A DNA stretch of 64,000 nt from Candidatus Gastranaerophilales bacterium (GCA_944324225.1 CALUVL010000006.1:28288-92287); one strand, 5' to 3'. Shown: positions 24,337 to 33,042, numbered from the stretch's first letter. Program-made: numbers and translations. The notes: generated from the letters alone by a model not told the origin.

Positions 24337-26724
24337 ATGATTGAGGATCTGGAGAAACTAAAACTTGCAATAGATGTGGAGGTTAAGCACCGCTATATTG
24401 ATATTAGGGGGAAAACCCAGTGTTTTTCCAAATTTATTATGTCCGAAGCAAATAAATATTACAAACTATCTAAAAAGAACCCGAAGTGGGCGGTAATTGC
24501 AGAAACTTTTGCGCATTATCCTTTTGCATCGGTTCCTGAAAGACGACGCTCAATAGAACATCTTGTAAAGGTTATCAAATCTGAAACTGCCCAGAATACC
24601 AAAGCTCCGGACAAACAGCCCGCATCAAGCACACCGCTTAAAAATCCCGCAGAAACAGATGTCACTTATGTAAAAGGTGTTGGGCCTAAAGTTGCTTATA
24701 CTCTCAACAAACTCGGAATTTATACGGCACAGGATCTTATTTTTTATCTTCCGCGAAAGCATATTGACTACTCAAGCCGTACCCTTATAAAGGATTTAGA
24801 AGAAGGACAGTCAACAACCGTTTTTGGCTACATAAAATCAGTTTCGGCATTTAACTCAAAAAATAATCTTTCTGTCGTCAAGGTCAAAATTGCTGATGAA
24901 ACGGGCTTTGTGGAACTAGGATTTTTCCAGGCCAAAGGCAACCGCTTTACGCTTGAAAGAACTAAAGCCCAATTTCCTGTTAACGCCGGCATAATGGTTT
25001 CAGGGACTGTCAAATTGAACAACTACGACCACCGCCTGACTTTTGACAAACCAACATACTCGATTATGACCGGCGAATTTCTCGAAAATGGAGCCTCAAA
25101 CCTTAATATGGCACGGATTGTTCCGATATATACAGTCTGTGAAAATCTTAATGTAAAAACCCTTAGAAAAGCAATCTTTAATGCAATTCAGCTCTACAAA
25201 AATTCAATCCCGGATATTTTGCCTCAATATTTGAAAGAAAAATACAATTTGCTTGATAAAAAAACAGCCATAGAGCAAATTCACTTTCCGGAGAATCAGG
25301 AACTTTTGGAAAAGGCGCGTTTCAGCCTGATTTTTGAAGAACTCTTTATTGTGCAGTTAAAAATGGTACGCCTTAGAAATGAAAACAGCAAACACTCGGC
25401 AATTGCGCTTGATGTAAAGCGAGACGGACTTGTCCGCAAATTTATTGACAGCCTGCCATTTGAGCTTACCGGAGGGCAGAAAAGAGCAGTGAACGAAATC
25501 TTGAATGACCTTCACTCCGAAAAACCAATGACAAGGCTTCTGCAAGGAGATGTAGGCAGCGGGAAAACTGTTGTTGCATGTATTATGCTTCTTGCGGGCG
25601 TTGAAAACGGCTATCAGGGCGCACTTATGGCTCCGACAGAAATTCTGGCGCAGCAGCACTACAACAACCTTGTAAACTGGCTTACTCCTCTTGGCCTTAG
25701 CGTCGGACTTTTTCTTGGCAGCCAGAGCAAAAAGACAAGAGAAAAATTTCAGACAGACTTAAGAAACGGACAGACAAACATTGCAGTCGGCACCCACGCG
25801 CTTATTCAGGAGTCAACAGACTTCAAAAATCTCGGCGCAATAGTAGTTGATGAACAGCACAGATTTGGTGTTAAACAGCGCAACGTCCTTAAGAAAAAAT
25901 CACAGAACCCGCAAATGCTTACAATGACAGCTACTCCAATTCCAAGAACCCTTGCTCTTACAGTTCACGGTGATCTGGATTTGACAATCATTGACGAACT
26001 TCCAAAAGGCAGACTGCCTATTAAAACAACCCTTACTTCTTCGCACAAAAGCGTGTATGAACTTATCAGGCATGAGGTTTCAGAAGGAAGACAAGCCTAT
26101 GTAGTTTATCCGCTTATTGACGAAAGTGAAGCTCTTTCCGCAAAAGCAGCCACAAAGGAGGCAGAAAGACTGCAATCAGAAGTTTTTCCCGACCTTAAAA
26201 TCGGACTTCTTCACGGCAAACTTAAAAACGATGAAAAAGAACAGGTTATGGCGGATTTTAAGAACAAAAAATACGATATTCTTGTTTCTACAACAGTTGT
26301 AGAAGTAGGTGTTGATGTTCCGAATGCCACGGTTATGGTAATAGAAAATGCAGAAAGATTTGGACTTAGCCAGCTTCACCAGCTGAGAGGACGTGTGGGA
26401 AGGAGCAGTCTTCAATCCTATTGCGTTCTTGTAAGCTCCTCACGCTCGCAGGAAACCCGTGAACGCCTCGGAATTATGACCCAGACAAATGACGGTTTTG
26501 TAATAGCAGAAAAAGACTTACAATTGAGAGGCCCAGGTGAATTTCTTGGCACAAGACAGTCAGGTTTGCCGGATTTAATAATTTCCGATATTGTACGGGA
26601 CGCCGAAATTCTTGAAAAAGCAAGATACGAAGCAATAAATTTTATAAATAACTGCGATATAACAAAGTATCCTGCACTTAATAATGCCTCAAATTTACAG
26701 CTATTCACAGGTTTAGACATTTAA
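24337..26724 (+). CDS. recG: ATP-dependent DNA helicase RecG
   Basis: Branch-migration helicase that remodels stalled forks and Holliday junctions. An N-terminal extension of about 100 residues precedes the wedge (OB-fold) domain near 150-260. The helicase core has Walker A G-D-V-G-S-G-K-T (about 404-411), the DEQH box V-V-D-E-Q-H-R-F-G, motif III M-T-A-T-P-I-P-R-T, and late motifs Q-L-H-Q-L-R-G-R-V-G-R and the TRG-type C-terminus. At 795 residues it is longer than the E. coli enzyme (693), mostly from the N-terminal extension, as seen in some cyanobacterial forms. It has its own promoter just after the prepilin gene. Confidence 0.95.
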   Translation: MIEDLEKLKLAIDVEVKHRYIDIRGKTQCFSKFIMSEANKYYKLSKKNPKWAVIAETFAHYPFASVPERRRSIEHLVKVIKSETAQNTKAPDKQPASSTPLKNPAETDVTYVKGVGPKVAYTLNKLGIYTAQDLIFYLPRKHIDYSSRTLIKDLEEGQSTTVFGYIKSVSAFNSKNNLSVVKVKIADETGFVELGFFQAKGNRFTLERTKAQFPVNAGIMVSGTVKLNNYDHRLTFDKPTYSIMTGEFLENGASNLNMARIVPIYTVCENLNVKTLRKAIFNAIQLYKNSIPDILPQYLKEKYNLLDKKTAIEQIHFPENQELLEKARFSLIFEELFIVQLKMVRLRNENSKHSAIALDVKRDGLVRKFIDSLPFELTGGQKRAVNEILNDLHSEKPMTRLLQGDVGSGKTVVACIMLLAGVENGYQGALMAPTEILAQQHYNNLVNWLTPLGLSVGLFLGSQSKKTREKFQTDLRNGQTNIAVGTHALIQESTDFKNLGAIVVDEQHRFGVKQRNVLKKKSQNPQMLTMTATPIPRTLALTVHGDLDLTIIDELPKGRLPIKTTLTSSHKSVYELIRHEVSEGRQAYVVYPLIDESEALSAKAATKEAERLQSEVFPDLKIGLLHGKLKNDEKEQVMADFKNKKYDILVSTTVVEVGVDVPNATVMVIENAERFGLSQLHQLRGRVGRSSLQSYCVLVSSSRSQETRERLGIMTQTNDGFVIAEKDLQLRGPGEFLGTRQSGLPDLIISDIVRDAEILEKARYEAINFINNCDITKYPALNNASNLQLFTGLDI

Positions 26725-26903
26725 TCTGTAACTTTTCATCATATTCATATATTTTAGCCGAGAAAAACTTAAAAAATAGGGGTATATATAAATTGTATAG
26801 CTTCTAGGAATATTAAGTATTGTAACAAAATTTTTGATAATAAGCAATATATAAATTGTTATATACTTTATATATATAAGAAGATAGAAGCTAAGGAGAT
26901 AGC

Positions 26904-27833
26904 ATGGGCGGAAGACCAATAGGATATCAACCATTACGAGCCGGACTCCACAGACCGTGGGTCGGTCCAAGAACGGTTAATATAAATCATAAAGAAACCA
27001 CCATAAATAATTTTGGAGGTGGATTCTTCCCTATGATGGGCGCTTACGGTTATTATGACACCGGACTCAGCAAAGGCGAAAAATGGGGCATTGCATTAGG
27101 AGCAATAGGAGCACTTGGTGGAGCTATTGCAAGTGCATTTTTGCCTCAAAAAGCCGATGGCAAAGGTGATGTAGAAACACCAGCACAGGCAGGGTTGAGC
27201 AATGAACAAAAGCAGTGGATGGAAGACACTCAAGAACAACTCAACCAGATGCAAAAAAGTCTTGAACAGCTTACAGAAGAAAACTCTAAGTTAAAAGCAC
27301 AGGCTCAAGAAATTCAGAACTTAAAAGCCGCATCTCAAGCTTATCAGCAGCAACACTCTGGCAAAGTTGAGGAAGTTAAACAAGAACCTGAAACTGTAAC
27401 TTTCAATGTAGCTGCAGAAAAAGATGGAGATCAGGTTGAAGGACACACTGGTTATAACATTGTAGCCACTATGTACAAGTCACCTGACGGAAAAGCACTT
27501 ACAAGCACTGAGATAAAGGGGCTTTGTGAGGTTATATTTAAAGGAAAGGCATTGCCGAAAGGCGAAATTAACCTTCCTAGAGAAGTGGAATTCCAAGGTA
27601 AAACATATACTTGGGATAACTCAATAGCAAACCCCGAAGAGGCTACACCAACAAGCACATATAACCTTGCACAGCACGACACCTACAAAAGCGAAATAAA
27701 ACCAGTCGGCTCAAAATGGGCGGTTTATGTTGACGGAAAACAAGTCGGCGACCTTCACGACACAAAAGATTTAGCTGATGAGGCCTTAAAAACAGAACTT
27801 GAAAAACTTAACAATAGCGAAGATGCTTCATAA
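26904..27833 (+). CDS. Lineage-type N-N-F-G-G-G protein, copy 1
   Basis: Unrecognised family. The N-terminus has R-T-V-N-I-N-H-K-E-T-T-I-N-N-F-G-G-G, shared in spirit and spacing with the next gene. It is followed by a glycine-rich hydrophobic helix (A-L-G-A-I-G-A-L-G-G-A-I-A-S-A-F, about 62-77), a Gln/Glu coiled coil (about 95-150) and a C-terminal domain that mentions no known motif. The hydrophobic stretch is a plausible membrane or oligomerisation segment. A GGAGATAGC ribosome site is present. It forms a tandem pair with the next gene (21-nt gap). Confidence 0.72.
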   Translation: MGGRPIGYQPLRAGLHRPWVGPRTVNINHKETTINNFGGGFFPMMGAYGYYDTGLSKGEKWGIALGAIGALGGAIASAFLPQKADGKGDVETPAQAGLSNEQKQWMEDTQEQLNQMQKSLEQLTEENSKLKAQAQEIQNLKAASQAYQQQHSGKVEEVKQEPETVTFNVAAEKDGDQVEGHTGYNIVATMYKSPDGKALTSTEIKGLCEVIFKGKALPKGEINLPREVEFQGKTYTWDNSIANPEEATPTSTYNLAQHDTYKSEIKPVGSKWAVYVDGKQVGDLHDTKDLADEALKTELEKLNNSEDAS

Positions 27834-27854
27834 AATATTAGGAGATTACTTAAA

Positions 27855-28793
27855 ATGTCATGGATGATAGGCAGAAATCATTGCACAGTACCAACTGGTA
27901 GATTAACATTAGGTTCAAGAACGAACCTGAATATTAACTACCAGAAGACAACTATAAACAATTTCGGCGGAGGCGCCGGAGTTTTTGGCTGCGGCGGTTT
28001 CGGTGCAGGCATGGGCATGATGGGAATGTATCCTACAATGGGAATGATGGACATGTATGGTATGGGTATGTATGGCATGGGCGGTATGTATCCTGTTTAC
28101 AATGACAGCAGAGCAGACGCAGGAGCAATTCTTACTGGTGTAGGAGCAATGGCAGGCGCAGTTGGAGGTATAATTTCTGCTATTGCAGGTAACAAAGCTC
28201 AAAAGACCGAAGCACCGGAAGAAGAACAACAAACAGAAACCCCTGCAAATAATCAGTTTGAAGAATTTCAAGCTCAAACAACAGAACAGCTTGCATCTAT
28301 GAATACAAAACTTCAGGCTGCATTAAAAGAAAATCAGGATCTTAAAGCCCAAGCGGCAGAATATCAAAAACAACAACAAGCAGCACAACTTAAAAAAGAA
28401 GGCATCACTATAAATGAAGACGGTTCATACACTACAACATATAAAGACATTACAGGCAAAGAAGTTGAGCTTAAAAGTACTGACCTCAATCAATTAAGAA
28501 TACAAAAATTAAACAATGAAAACGAAGTTTTAGAGCAACAGAAAATTATTGATGAAAACGGAATTACAGTAAATTCTGACGGAACATTCAGCATTGAACA
28601 ATCAACACAAAGTGAAAATGGGAATACGACAACATCGCAAAAAATTAAATTGACTTCAAATACTCTTGAAGGACTGCTTGAGCAAATGAAAGAAAATAAT
28701 ATTAAACTCAAGGGTGAAGAAGAAACAACAGAGGCAATTGAAAATCCAGAAATTAACCCAAGTGAGATAGTAGATGACAATTATATGGCATAA
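27855..28793 (+). CDS. Lineage-type N-N-F-G-G-G protein, copy 2
   Basis: Paralogue of the preceding gene. It has the same opening block (R-T-N-L-N-I-N-Y-Q-K-T-T-I-N-N-F-G-G-G), then a Gly/Met/Tyr-rich low-complexity tract of M-Y-G-M-G type (about 40-90). A glycine-zipper hydrophobic segment follows (G-A-M-A-G-A-V-G-G-I-I-S-A-I-A), then a Gln/Glu coiled coil and an acidic C-terminus. It differs from copy 1 outside the opening block and zipper. It ends at a strong terminator, so the two form one transcription unit. Export or membrane association is suggested but unproven. Confidence 0.72.
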   Translation: MSWMIGRNHCTVPTGRLTLGSRTNLNINYQKTTINNFGGGAGVFGCGGFGAGMGMMGMYPTMGMMDMYGMGMYGMGGMYPVYNDSRADAGAILTGVGAMAGAVGGIISAIAGNKAQKTEAPEEEQQTETPANNQFEEFQAQTTEQLASMNTKLQAALKENQDLKAQAAEYQKQQQAAQLKKEGITINEDGSYTTTYKDITGKEVELKSTDLNQLRIQKLNNENEVLEQQKIIDENGITVNSDGTFSIEQSTQSENGNTTTSQKIKLTSNTLEGLLEQMKENNIKLKGEEETTEAIENPEINPSEIVDDNYMA

Positions 28794-28794
28794 A

Positions 28795-28823
28795 AAAAAG
28801 CTCCTTAAATAAAGGGGCTTTTT
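28795..28823 (+). terminator. Intrinsic terminator of the N-N-F-G-G-G pair
   Basis: AAAAAGCTCC, 9-nt loop, GGGGCTTTTT (one G-U pair) with the T-run included. Confidence 0.85.
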
Positions 28824-28862
28824 AGTGCGTAAAATATTTGTTACAAAAAACACCATGATAAT

Positions 28863-28891
28863 TTGCAGAATATCCAGAAAAACATTATAAT
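28863..28891 (+). promoter_or_regulatory. Promoter of rpiB
   Basis: TTGCAG, 17-bp spacer, TATAAT. The leader is about 29 nt, with GAGGTG before the ATG. Confidence 0.7.
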
Positions 28892-28926
28892 AAAACATGG
28901 ATATTATCAGAAAATGAGGTGTTTAT

Positions 28927-29361
28927 ATGGAAGACTTAAAAGTAGCAATCGGCTCAGACCACGGCGGATTTCAATACAAAGAAAAAATTATTGATTATTT
29001 AACCGCAAGAAATATTCCTTACGTAGACCTTGGGACTCATACACCGGAATCCTGCGATTATCCGGATATTGCACGTGCGGTATGCGAAAGAGTAATTTCA
29101 GGCAAGTCAAACCGCGGAATACTTGTCTGCGGTACAGGAATCGGAATGTCGATTGCTGCAAACAAAGTCAGAGGAATCAGAGCTGCACTTTGCGGAGATA
29201 CCTATTCAGCCAGAGTTTCAAGAGCACATAACAATGCAAACGTGCTTTGTCTGGGACAACGTGTAATTGGGGAATATTTAGCACTTGATATTGTTGATGT
29301 GTGGCTGAAAGCAGGTTTTGAAGGCGGCAGACACAAACGAAGAGTAGATTTGATTGAATAA
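28927..29361 (+). CDS. rpiB: Ribose-5-phosphate isomerase B
   Basis: Interconverts ribose-5-phosphate and ribulose-5-phosphate in the pentose phosphate pathway. Seen: S-D-H-G-G-F-Q-Y-K at residues 9-17, D-Y-P-D near 46, and the catalytic region I-L-V-C-G-T-G-I-G-M-S-I-A-A-N-K with the active Cys near 68. A-R-V-S-R-A-H-N-N-A-N-V-L carries the catalytic His, and the C-terminus has R-H-K-R-R. At 144 residues it is full length for RpiB. It is followed after 12 nt by rsfS. Confidence 0.95.
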   Translation: MEDLKVAIGSDHGGFQYKEKIIDYLTARNIPYVDLGTHTPESCDYPDIARAVCERVISGKSNRGILVCGTGIGMSIAANKVRGIRAALCGDTYSARVSRAHNNANVLCLGQRVIGEYLALDIVDVWLKAGFEGGRHKRRVDLIE

Positions 29362-29373
29362 GGCAGGTAAAAA

Positions 29374-29769
29374 TTGGAAGGAATTAATTCTCATAAACTA
29401 GCATGTATAATTGCAGCAATGCTTGATGATAAACTCGGCAAAGAAATCTCTATCTTAAACATAAGCCATGTATCGTCACTCGCTGATTATTTTGTGATTG
29501 TTACAGGTGACTCTACACCGCATGTAAAGGCTTTGATGGAAACAGTAAAAGAAAGAACAAAAAAAGAACTTGAAAGAACCCCTTTAAGAGTTGAAAATGA
29601 TGCCAAAAATCGTTGGAATCTTCTTGATTACGGCGATGTAGTTGTTCACATTCTGCATAAAGATGAGCGTGAAACTTATGCTATAGAAAAATTCTGGAGC
29701 AACGCATTCAGCATACCTGAAGAGGAATGGCGAGAAAACTCAAAAGAATTCAGCAAATACAACAAGTAA
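29374..29769 (+). CDS. rsfS: Ribosomal silencing factor RsfS
   Basis: Binds ribosomal protein L14 and blocks subunit joining in stationary phase. Seen: D-D-K-L-G-K-E-I-S-I-L-N-I, L-A-D-Y-F-V-I-V-T-G-D-S-T-P-H-V-K-A, then W-N-L-L-D-Y-G-D-V-V-V-H-I and R-E-T-Y-A-I-E-K-F-W. Length 131 fits the family. The start is TTG with GGCAGG upstream. Pairing with rpiB is unusual but operon-like. Confidence 0.94.
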   Translation: MEGINSHKLACIIAAMLDDKLGKEISILNISHVSSLADYFVIVTGDSTPHVKALMETVKERTKKELERTPLRVENDAKNRWNLLDYGDVVVHILHKDERETYAIEKFWSNAFSIPEEEWRENSKEFSKYNK

Positions 29770-29773
29770 CAAC

Positions 29774-29798
29774 AACGGGTATGAAATTCATACCCGTT
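29774..29798. terminator. Perfect hairpin after rsfS
   Basis: AACGGGTATGAA, one central A, TTCATACCCGTT. It is a 12-bp perfect palindrome arm with no T-run, so it is either a T-poor terminator or an operator upstream of the TPR promoter 15 bp away. Confidence 0.5.
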
Positions 29799-29813
29799 AC
29801 ATTTCGCAATAGA

Positions 29814-29842
29814 TTTACAAACATACACATATAGGTTAAAAT
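29814..29842 (+). promoter_or_regulatory. Promoter of TPR gene, probably leaderless
   Basis: TTTACA, 17-bp spacer, TAAAAT. The -10 ends 8 nt before the ATG, and no ribosome site is present. Confidence 0.65.
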
Positions 29843-29849
29843 ATAAATC

Positions 29850-30935
29850 ATGGAAAATGTAAAGAAAAAAGATCTAGAAAGACAAATTGAAGACTTAATC
29901 CTTGCAATGGCCAAGGAGCCCAAAAATATTGCAAACTACCACGCTTTATCAAAGCTTTACCTTGAACTGGAAGATTATGACAAGGTAATGTCCGTTTTAG
30001 AAAGCCTTTTGACAATTGACTCTAACGACGTTGAAGCTCTTATTGGAATGGGTACAATGTGGTTTTACGAAAGAGATTTCAGAAAGTCGCTTTCTTATTA
30101 TAACAAAGCACTTGAGATTAATCCTAAAAATTATTTGATTTATTATAATATAGGTAATGTATTTGCGGAATGGAAAAACTTCTCAAAAGCTTTATTCTAC
30201 TACAATAGAGCCATTGACCTTTGCTCTTCAAACCCTGAAATCTACAACGCAATTGCTTTGCTTTATCAGGATTTTGAAGAATACGTAGAATCAAGAGCTT
30301 ATTATGAAAAAGCACTTTCTCTTGACCCTGAAAATATTACAGCTCTTGTGGATATGGGCAACGTCTGCTTCAAGTTGTTTGATTATGCCAAAGCTCTTGA
30401 ACTTTACAAGAGAGTTTTTGCACTTAATCCAGATAACAAAATTGTTGCAGTTTGTATAGGCAATACTCTAACATTGATGAAAGAAAGAGAAAAAGCTTAC
30501 AATTACTTTGAAAAAGCTCTTAAAATGGAAGGCGACAATTACAAAGCCTATATCTGCTATTCAATTGCACTTTCGGAATTTAGAGAATATGATATTGCAA
30601 TTGAAATGTACAAAAGAGCTATTGAATTACAGCCTAAAGAAGTTAATGCATATCTTTTGCTTGCAAACCTTTATACAAATCTCAACAGGCTTGACGATGC
30701 TATGGTACTGTACAAAGAGGTTTTGAAGTTTGCCCCGAATGATGCGCTTACTTATATGTTCATGGGTAATGCACATTATCTTAAAGGTGAAATCGAAAAA
30801 GCCATTGCTGCATATCGTGCGGCAATAAAGATTGAACCTGATAATGATGAACATAAACTTGTTTATATACAGGTTATGGATGAATATATTGATAAAAAAA
30901 GAAATGGTGAAATAGAAGAAAGCGAAAGCGCATAA
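29850..30935 (+). CDS. Tetratricopeptide repeat protein
   Basis: Built almost entirely of about nine TPR units of 34 residues from residue 20 to 345. Typical signatures recur: Y-x-K-A-L-E-I-N-P-K-N, Y-E-K-A-L-S-L-D-P-E-N, Y-K-R-A-I-E-L-Q-P-K-E. No signal peptide or membrane segment is seen. It probably acts as a soluble scaffold. It is followed after 3 nt by a Tic20-like membrane protein, so the pair may function at the inner membrane. No enzymatic domain is fused. Confidence 0.88.
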   Translation: MENVKKKDLERQIEDLILAMAKEPKNIANYHALSKLYLELEDYDKVMSVLESLLTIDSNDVEALIGMGTMWFYERDFRKSLSYYNKALEINPKNYLIYYNIGNVFAEWKNFSKALFYYNRAIDLCSSNPEIYNAIALLYQDFEEYVESRAYYEKALSLDPENITALVDMGNVCFKLFDYAKALELYKRVFALNPDNKIVAVCIGNTLTLMKEREKAYNYFEKALKMEGDNYKAYICYSIALSEFREYDIAIEMYKRAIELQPKEVNAYLLLANLYTNLNRLDDAMVLYKEVLKFAPNDALTYMFMGNAHYLKGEIEKAIAAYRAAIKIEPDNDEHKLVYIQVMDEYIDKKRNGEIEESESA

Positions 30936-30938
30936 ATT

Positions 30939-31343
30939 ATGTATCATGAAAAACCTTTTATGATAGAACGTATAATTGCAGGTTTAAGCTATTTAACCAT
31001 GGGACTAGTCGGTTTTATATGGCTTATAATCGGGCTTATACGAAGAGCCAGTCTCACAAAATTTCTGCAATACCATATATTCCAGTCAATATTTATTTCA
31101 ATGGGTTATGTACTTTTATGTTTAATCTTCGGATTTTTACTTAATCTGCTGAGCATGATTCCTTTTATAAATATTCTTGCCGCCCAGATTGCAATGTTCT
31201 TTAATATGCCGTTATTCTTCGGATATTCAATAATTCAGACAATAATTTATATTTTACTTTTTTATCTTGCAATCACGTCTTTTTTGGGGTTATACGGCAG
31301 AATACCTTTTATCTCGGATATTATTGACCAGAACGTAAGATAA
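30939..31343 (+). CDS. Tic20-like four-helix membrane protein
   Basis: A small integral membrane protein of 134 residues with about four hydrophobic helices (around 10-30, 45-70, 80-105, 107-125). The layout recalls the cyanobacterial/plastid Tic20 (Ycf60) family: R-A-S-L-T-K-F-L-Q-Y-H-I-F-Q after helix 1 and a terminal G-R-I-P-F-I-S-D-I-I-D-Q-N-V-R, similar to P-x-I-S...Q-x-R endings. This is a by-eye match at family level. A DUF4870-like protein is the main alternative. It is co-directional with the TPR gene (3-nt gap). Confidence 0.65.
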   Translation: MYHEKPFMIERIIAGLSYLTMGLVGFIWLIIGLIRRASLTKFLQYHIFQSIFISMGYVLLCLIFGFLLNLLSMIPFINILAAQIAMFFNMPLFFGYSIIQTIIYILLFYLAITSFLGLYGRIPFISDIIDQNVR

Positions 31344-31364
31344 AAAGTCTGCGGAACAAAAATA

Positions 31365-31457
31365 TTGCAGCACAAAACAACAATTACTCCACCCGCCGGC
31401 TTTTATTATCCGGCCAAAAGAAATCCCTGCGGGGTATTGGCGCAGGGAGGTGCTAAT
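31365..31457. other. Candidate structured RNA (three-way junction)
   Basis: In the 160-bp gap between the convergent Tic20-like and glycosidase genes, nested complementarity is visible. An outer AGCAC (31369-31373) pairs with GTGCT (31450-31454). Inside are two hairpins, GCCGG/CCGGC (31395-31414) and CCCTGCG/CGCAGGG (31425-31447). The GC content is clearly higher than the surroundings. The fold works on either strand and no known riboswitch core was recognised. It could be overlapping 3' ends, a small RNA or a repeat. Confidence 0.4.
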
Positions 31458-31504
31458 CGAGTAAGAATGTAACTTATTGAACAAAAAGGTATGAGAAGAA
31501 ATCT

Positions 31505-32824
31505 TTAACTGTTGTCATTTGTGTTGTCATCAGCGGATTTTGCAACATCGGTATCGCTGTCATCTTCGACAACCGAAAGCACAAGCGCATTTGAAAGCGG
31601 AATACCGCCTTTGACCTGCGGCTTATTGACTACTTTGCCGTCAACATACATAACGGTAGAGCCTCCGCCATCAAGGTTGATAGCCCCGATACAGCCGAGA
31701 GATTGCATAAATCTTGCAAGCTCCATCAGAGTCATACCGATAGAACTGCCTTCTCTGCCGTCAGCGGTTACGAAAATCAAATTGTTATCAGAAGTGTAAC
31801 CGACAGCAGTTCTGGGGTTACGCCCGCCGATGGAGGCAAGCTTCTGAGCCGTCATATCAACAAAAACTTCGCCGTTTTTAACCAGATACGGGCCTCCGCT
31901 AATTATATGTTTAACATTTTTCCACTCAGGAATAGTTTTTATCGTAAGTTTCACATCTTTATCTTTTAATAAAGGCTGAAGAAGCTTTTTGGGGCCTGAA
32001 ATTACATAACCGTTTTGGGGAATATCGAGCGGGTTGGCGGAGGCTTTTGTAATCTTACCGTCCGCCACCCTCAAACTCATACCATACTTTGGAGCATATG
32101 GAGAAGTTCTGCCCCACTCCGGAGTATATACAAGAACATGTGTTGAAAGCATTCTGGGCTGGTTAATATTGTCGACTTTAACTTTTTCACCGCTTCCGCT
32201 GATAGTTGCATTAAGCTGAACCCTTGCAACATCAAATCCATAATCAAAAATTCCAAGCGCAACCCTGTCATACACAGGGCCTGTATAAACTTTTCCGTCA
32301 ATCATCAGTGTACCGAGAGGAACCCCCGATTGAAACTTAAAATATGTTCCGTTTATTGCGGCTATTGCATTTTTAGAGTTTGCGATTGATGAAATTGTTC
32401 TCCTGCTTTGAAGCTTACCAGATGAAGACAATACTGGCATAACTTTCAAATTTTTTGCAACTTTCAAATCAGCTTCAAGAATATTAATCCTCACAGGACG
32501 GCCGTTAAAGTATTTTGTAAGTTTTATATGCTTAACACCGTCCTGAACATCTTTAATTACAGCTTTTGGATATTTTTCCTTTATATATTCGTCAAATTTT
32601 TGCTTTCTGACTTCCGGAGAAAATTCAACAAGAATTTTTTCCTTGATACCCTTTATATCAACGCTGTGAGAAGATCTGTGCGTAATAATAACATCATCGG
32701 CCATAATTGCCTGAGGAGTAACCATAGCCTGCAGGCAAATCACACCAAGAATAACCGAAAAACAAAATGTTTTTTCAAGTACACCTGAAATAGCAGAATT
32801 TGAGCGTGACAAAATAGTATCCAT
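31505..32824 (-). CDS. Exported phosphodiester glycosidase (NAGPA/DUF2233 family)
   Basis: Relative of the enzyme that uncovers mannose-6-phosphate (phosphodiester alpha-GlcNAcase). Bacterial members act on envelope or glycan phosphodiesters. A hydrophobic N-terminal segment (about 20-38, ending A-I-M-A-D-D) is a signal sequence. Seen: N-G-T-Y-F-K near residue 157, the N-P-R-T-A-V-G-Y block, a T-A-D-G-R-E-G-S-S-I-G-M-T loop, the signature G-A-I-N-L-D-G-G-G-S-T-V-M-Y, and a terminal P-L-S-N-A-L-V-L. At 439 residues it has about 130 residues before the catalytic domain. A GAGG ribosome site follows a long structured leader. Confidence 0.9.
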   Translation of the reverse strand: MDTILSRSNSAISGVLEKTFCFSVILGVICLQAMVTPQAIMADDVIITHRSSHSVDIKGIKEKILVEFSPEVRKQKFDEYIKEKYPKAVIKDVQDGVKHIKLTKYFNGRPVRINILEADLKVAKNLKVMPVLSSSGKLQSRRTISSIANSKNAIAAINGTYFKFQSGVPLGTLMIDGKVYTGPVYDRVALGIFDYGFDVARVQLNATISGSGEKVKVDNINQPRMLSTHVLVYTPEWGRTSPYAPKYGMSLRVADGKITKASANPLDIPQNGYVISGPKKLLQPLLKDKDVKLTIKTIPEWKNVKHIISGGPYLVKNGEVFVDMTAQKLASIGGRNPRTAVGYTSDNNLIFVTADGREGSSIGMTLMELARFMQSLGCIGAINLDGGGSTVMYVDGKVVNKPQVKGGIPLSNALVLSVVEDDSDTDVAKSADDNTNDNS

Positions 32825-32940
32825 AGGTCGACCTCACTGGTTGAAGTAACGGATACCTTTTTTATTAAAGAGTGGTGCGGGGAATAACACTCGTCAAGGG
32901 GTGTACAAAAAACCACTTTGAGGGCATTTAACGCCCCTCT
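32825..32940 (-). promoter_or_regulatory. Long structured 5' leader of the glycosidase gene
   Basis: Transcription from the promoter at 32947-32975 would give a leader of about 115 nt. It holds a GAGGG/CCCTC hairpin (32920-32939) and a longer AGTGGT...ACCACT pairing that encloses a T-run and a CCCC segment. Average leaders in this window are 0-50 nt. No known riboswitch class was recognised. Confidence 0.45.
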
Positions 32941-32946
32941 ACTATC

Positions 32947-32975
32947 ATTGTAACATAAATTTACATATTTTTCAA
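32947..32975 (-). promoter_or_regulatory. Promoter of the glycosidase gene
   Basis: Minus strand: TTGAAA, 17-bp spacer, TACAAT, with TG one base before the -10 (extended -10). Confidence 0.7.
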
Positions 32976-32979
32976 TCGA

Positions 32980-33001
32980 CTTTGTTGCAAAAACAACAAA
33001 G
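32980..33001. repeat. Inverted repeat upstream of the glycosidase promoter
   Basis: CTTTGTTG, 6-nt spacer, CAACAAAG, perfect arms. On the plus strand it is followed by TTTTT. It sits just upstream of the -35 and downstream of the prepilin stop, so it could be an operator or a terminator stem. Confidence 0.55.
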
Positions 33002-33042
33002 TTTTTACAAAACTAAATAGAGGCAAAATTACACTTATTCCG

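Noticed and set aside
28010..28100. Short repeats in the Met/Gly/Tyr tract as a CRISPR or minisatellite
   Set aside because: They are in-frame codon repeats inside a coding region with no regular spacer, and reflect protein low complexity.
31344..31504. Cyclic-di-GMP, cobalamin, SRP or 6S RNA in the 31.4-kb gap
   Set aside because: None of the conserved core sequences of these RNAs was found on either strand. Only generic nested stems are present.
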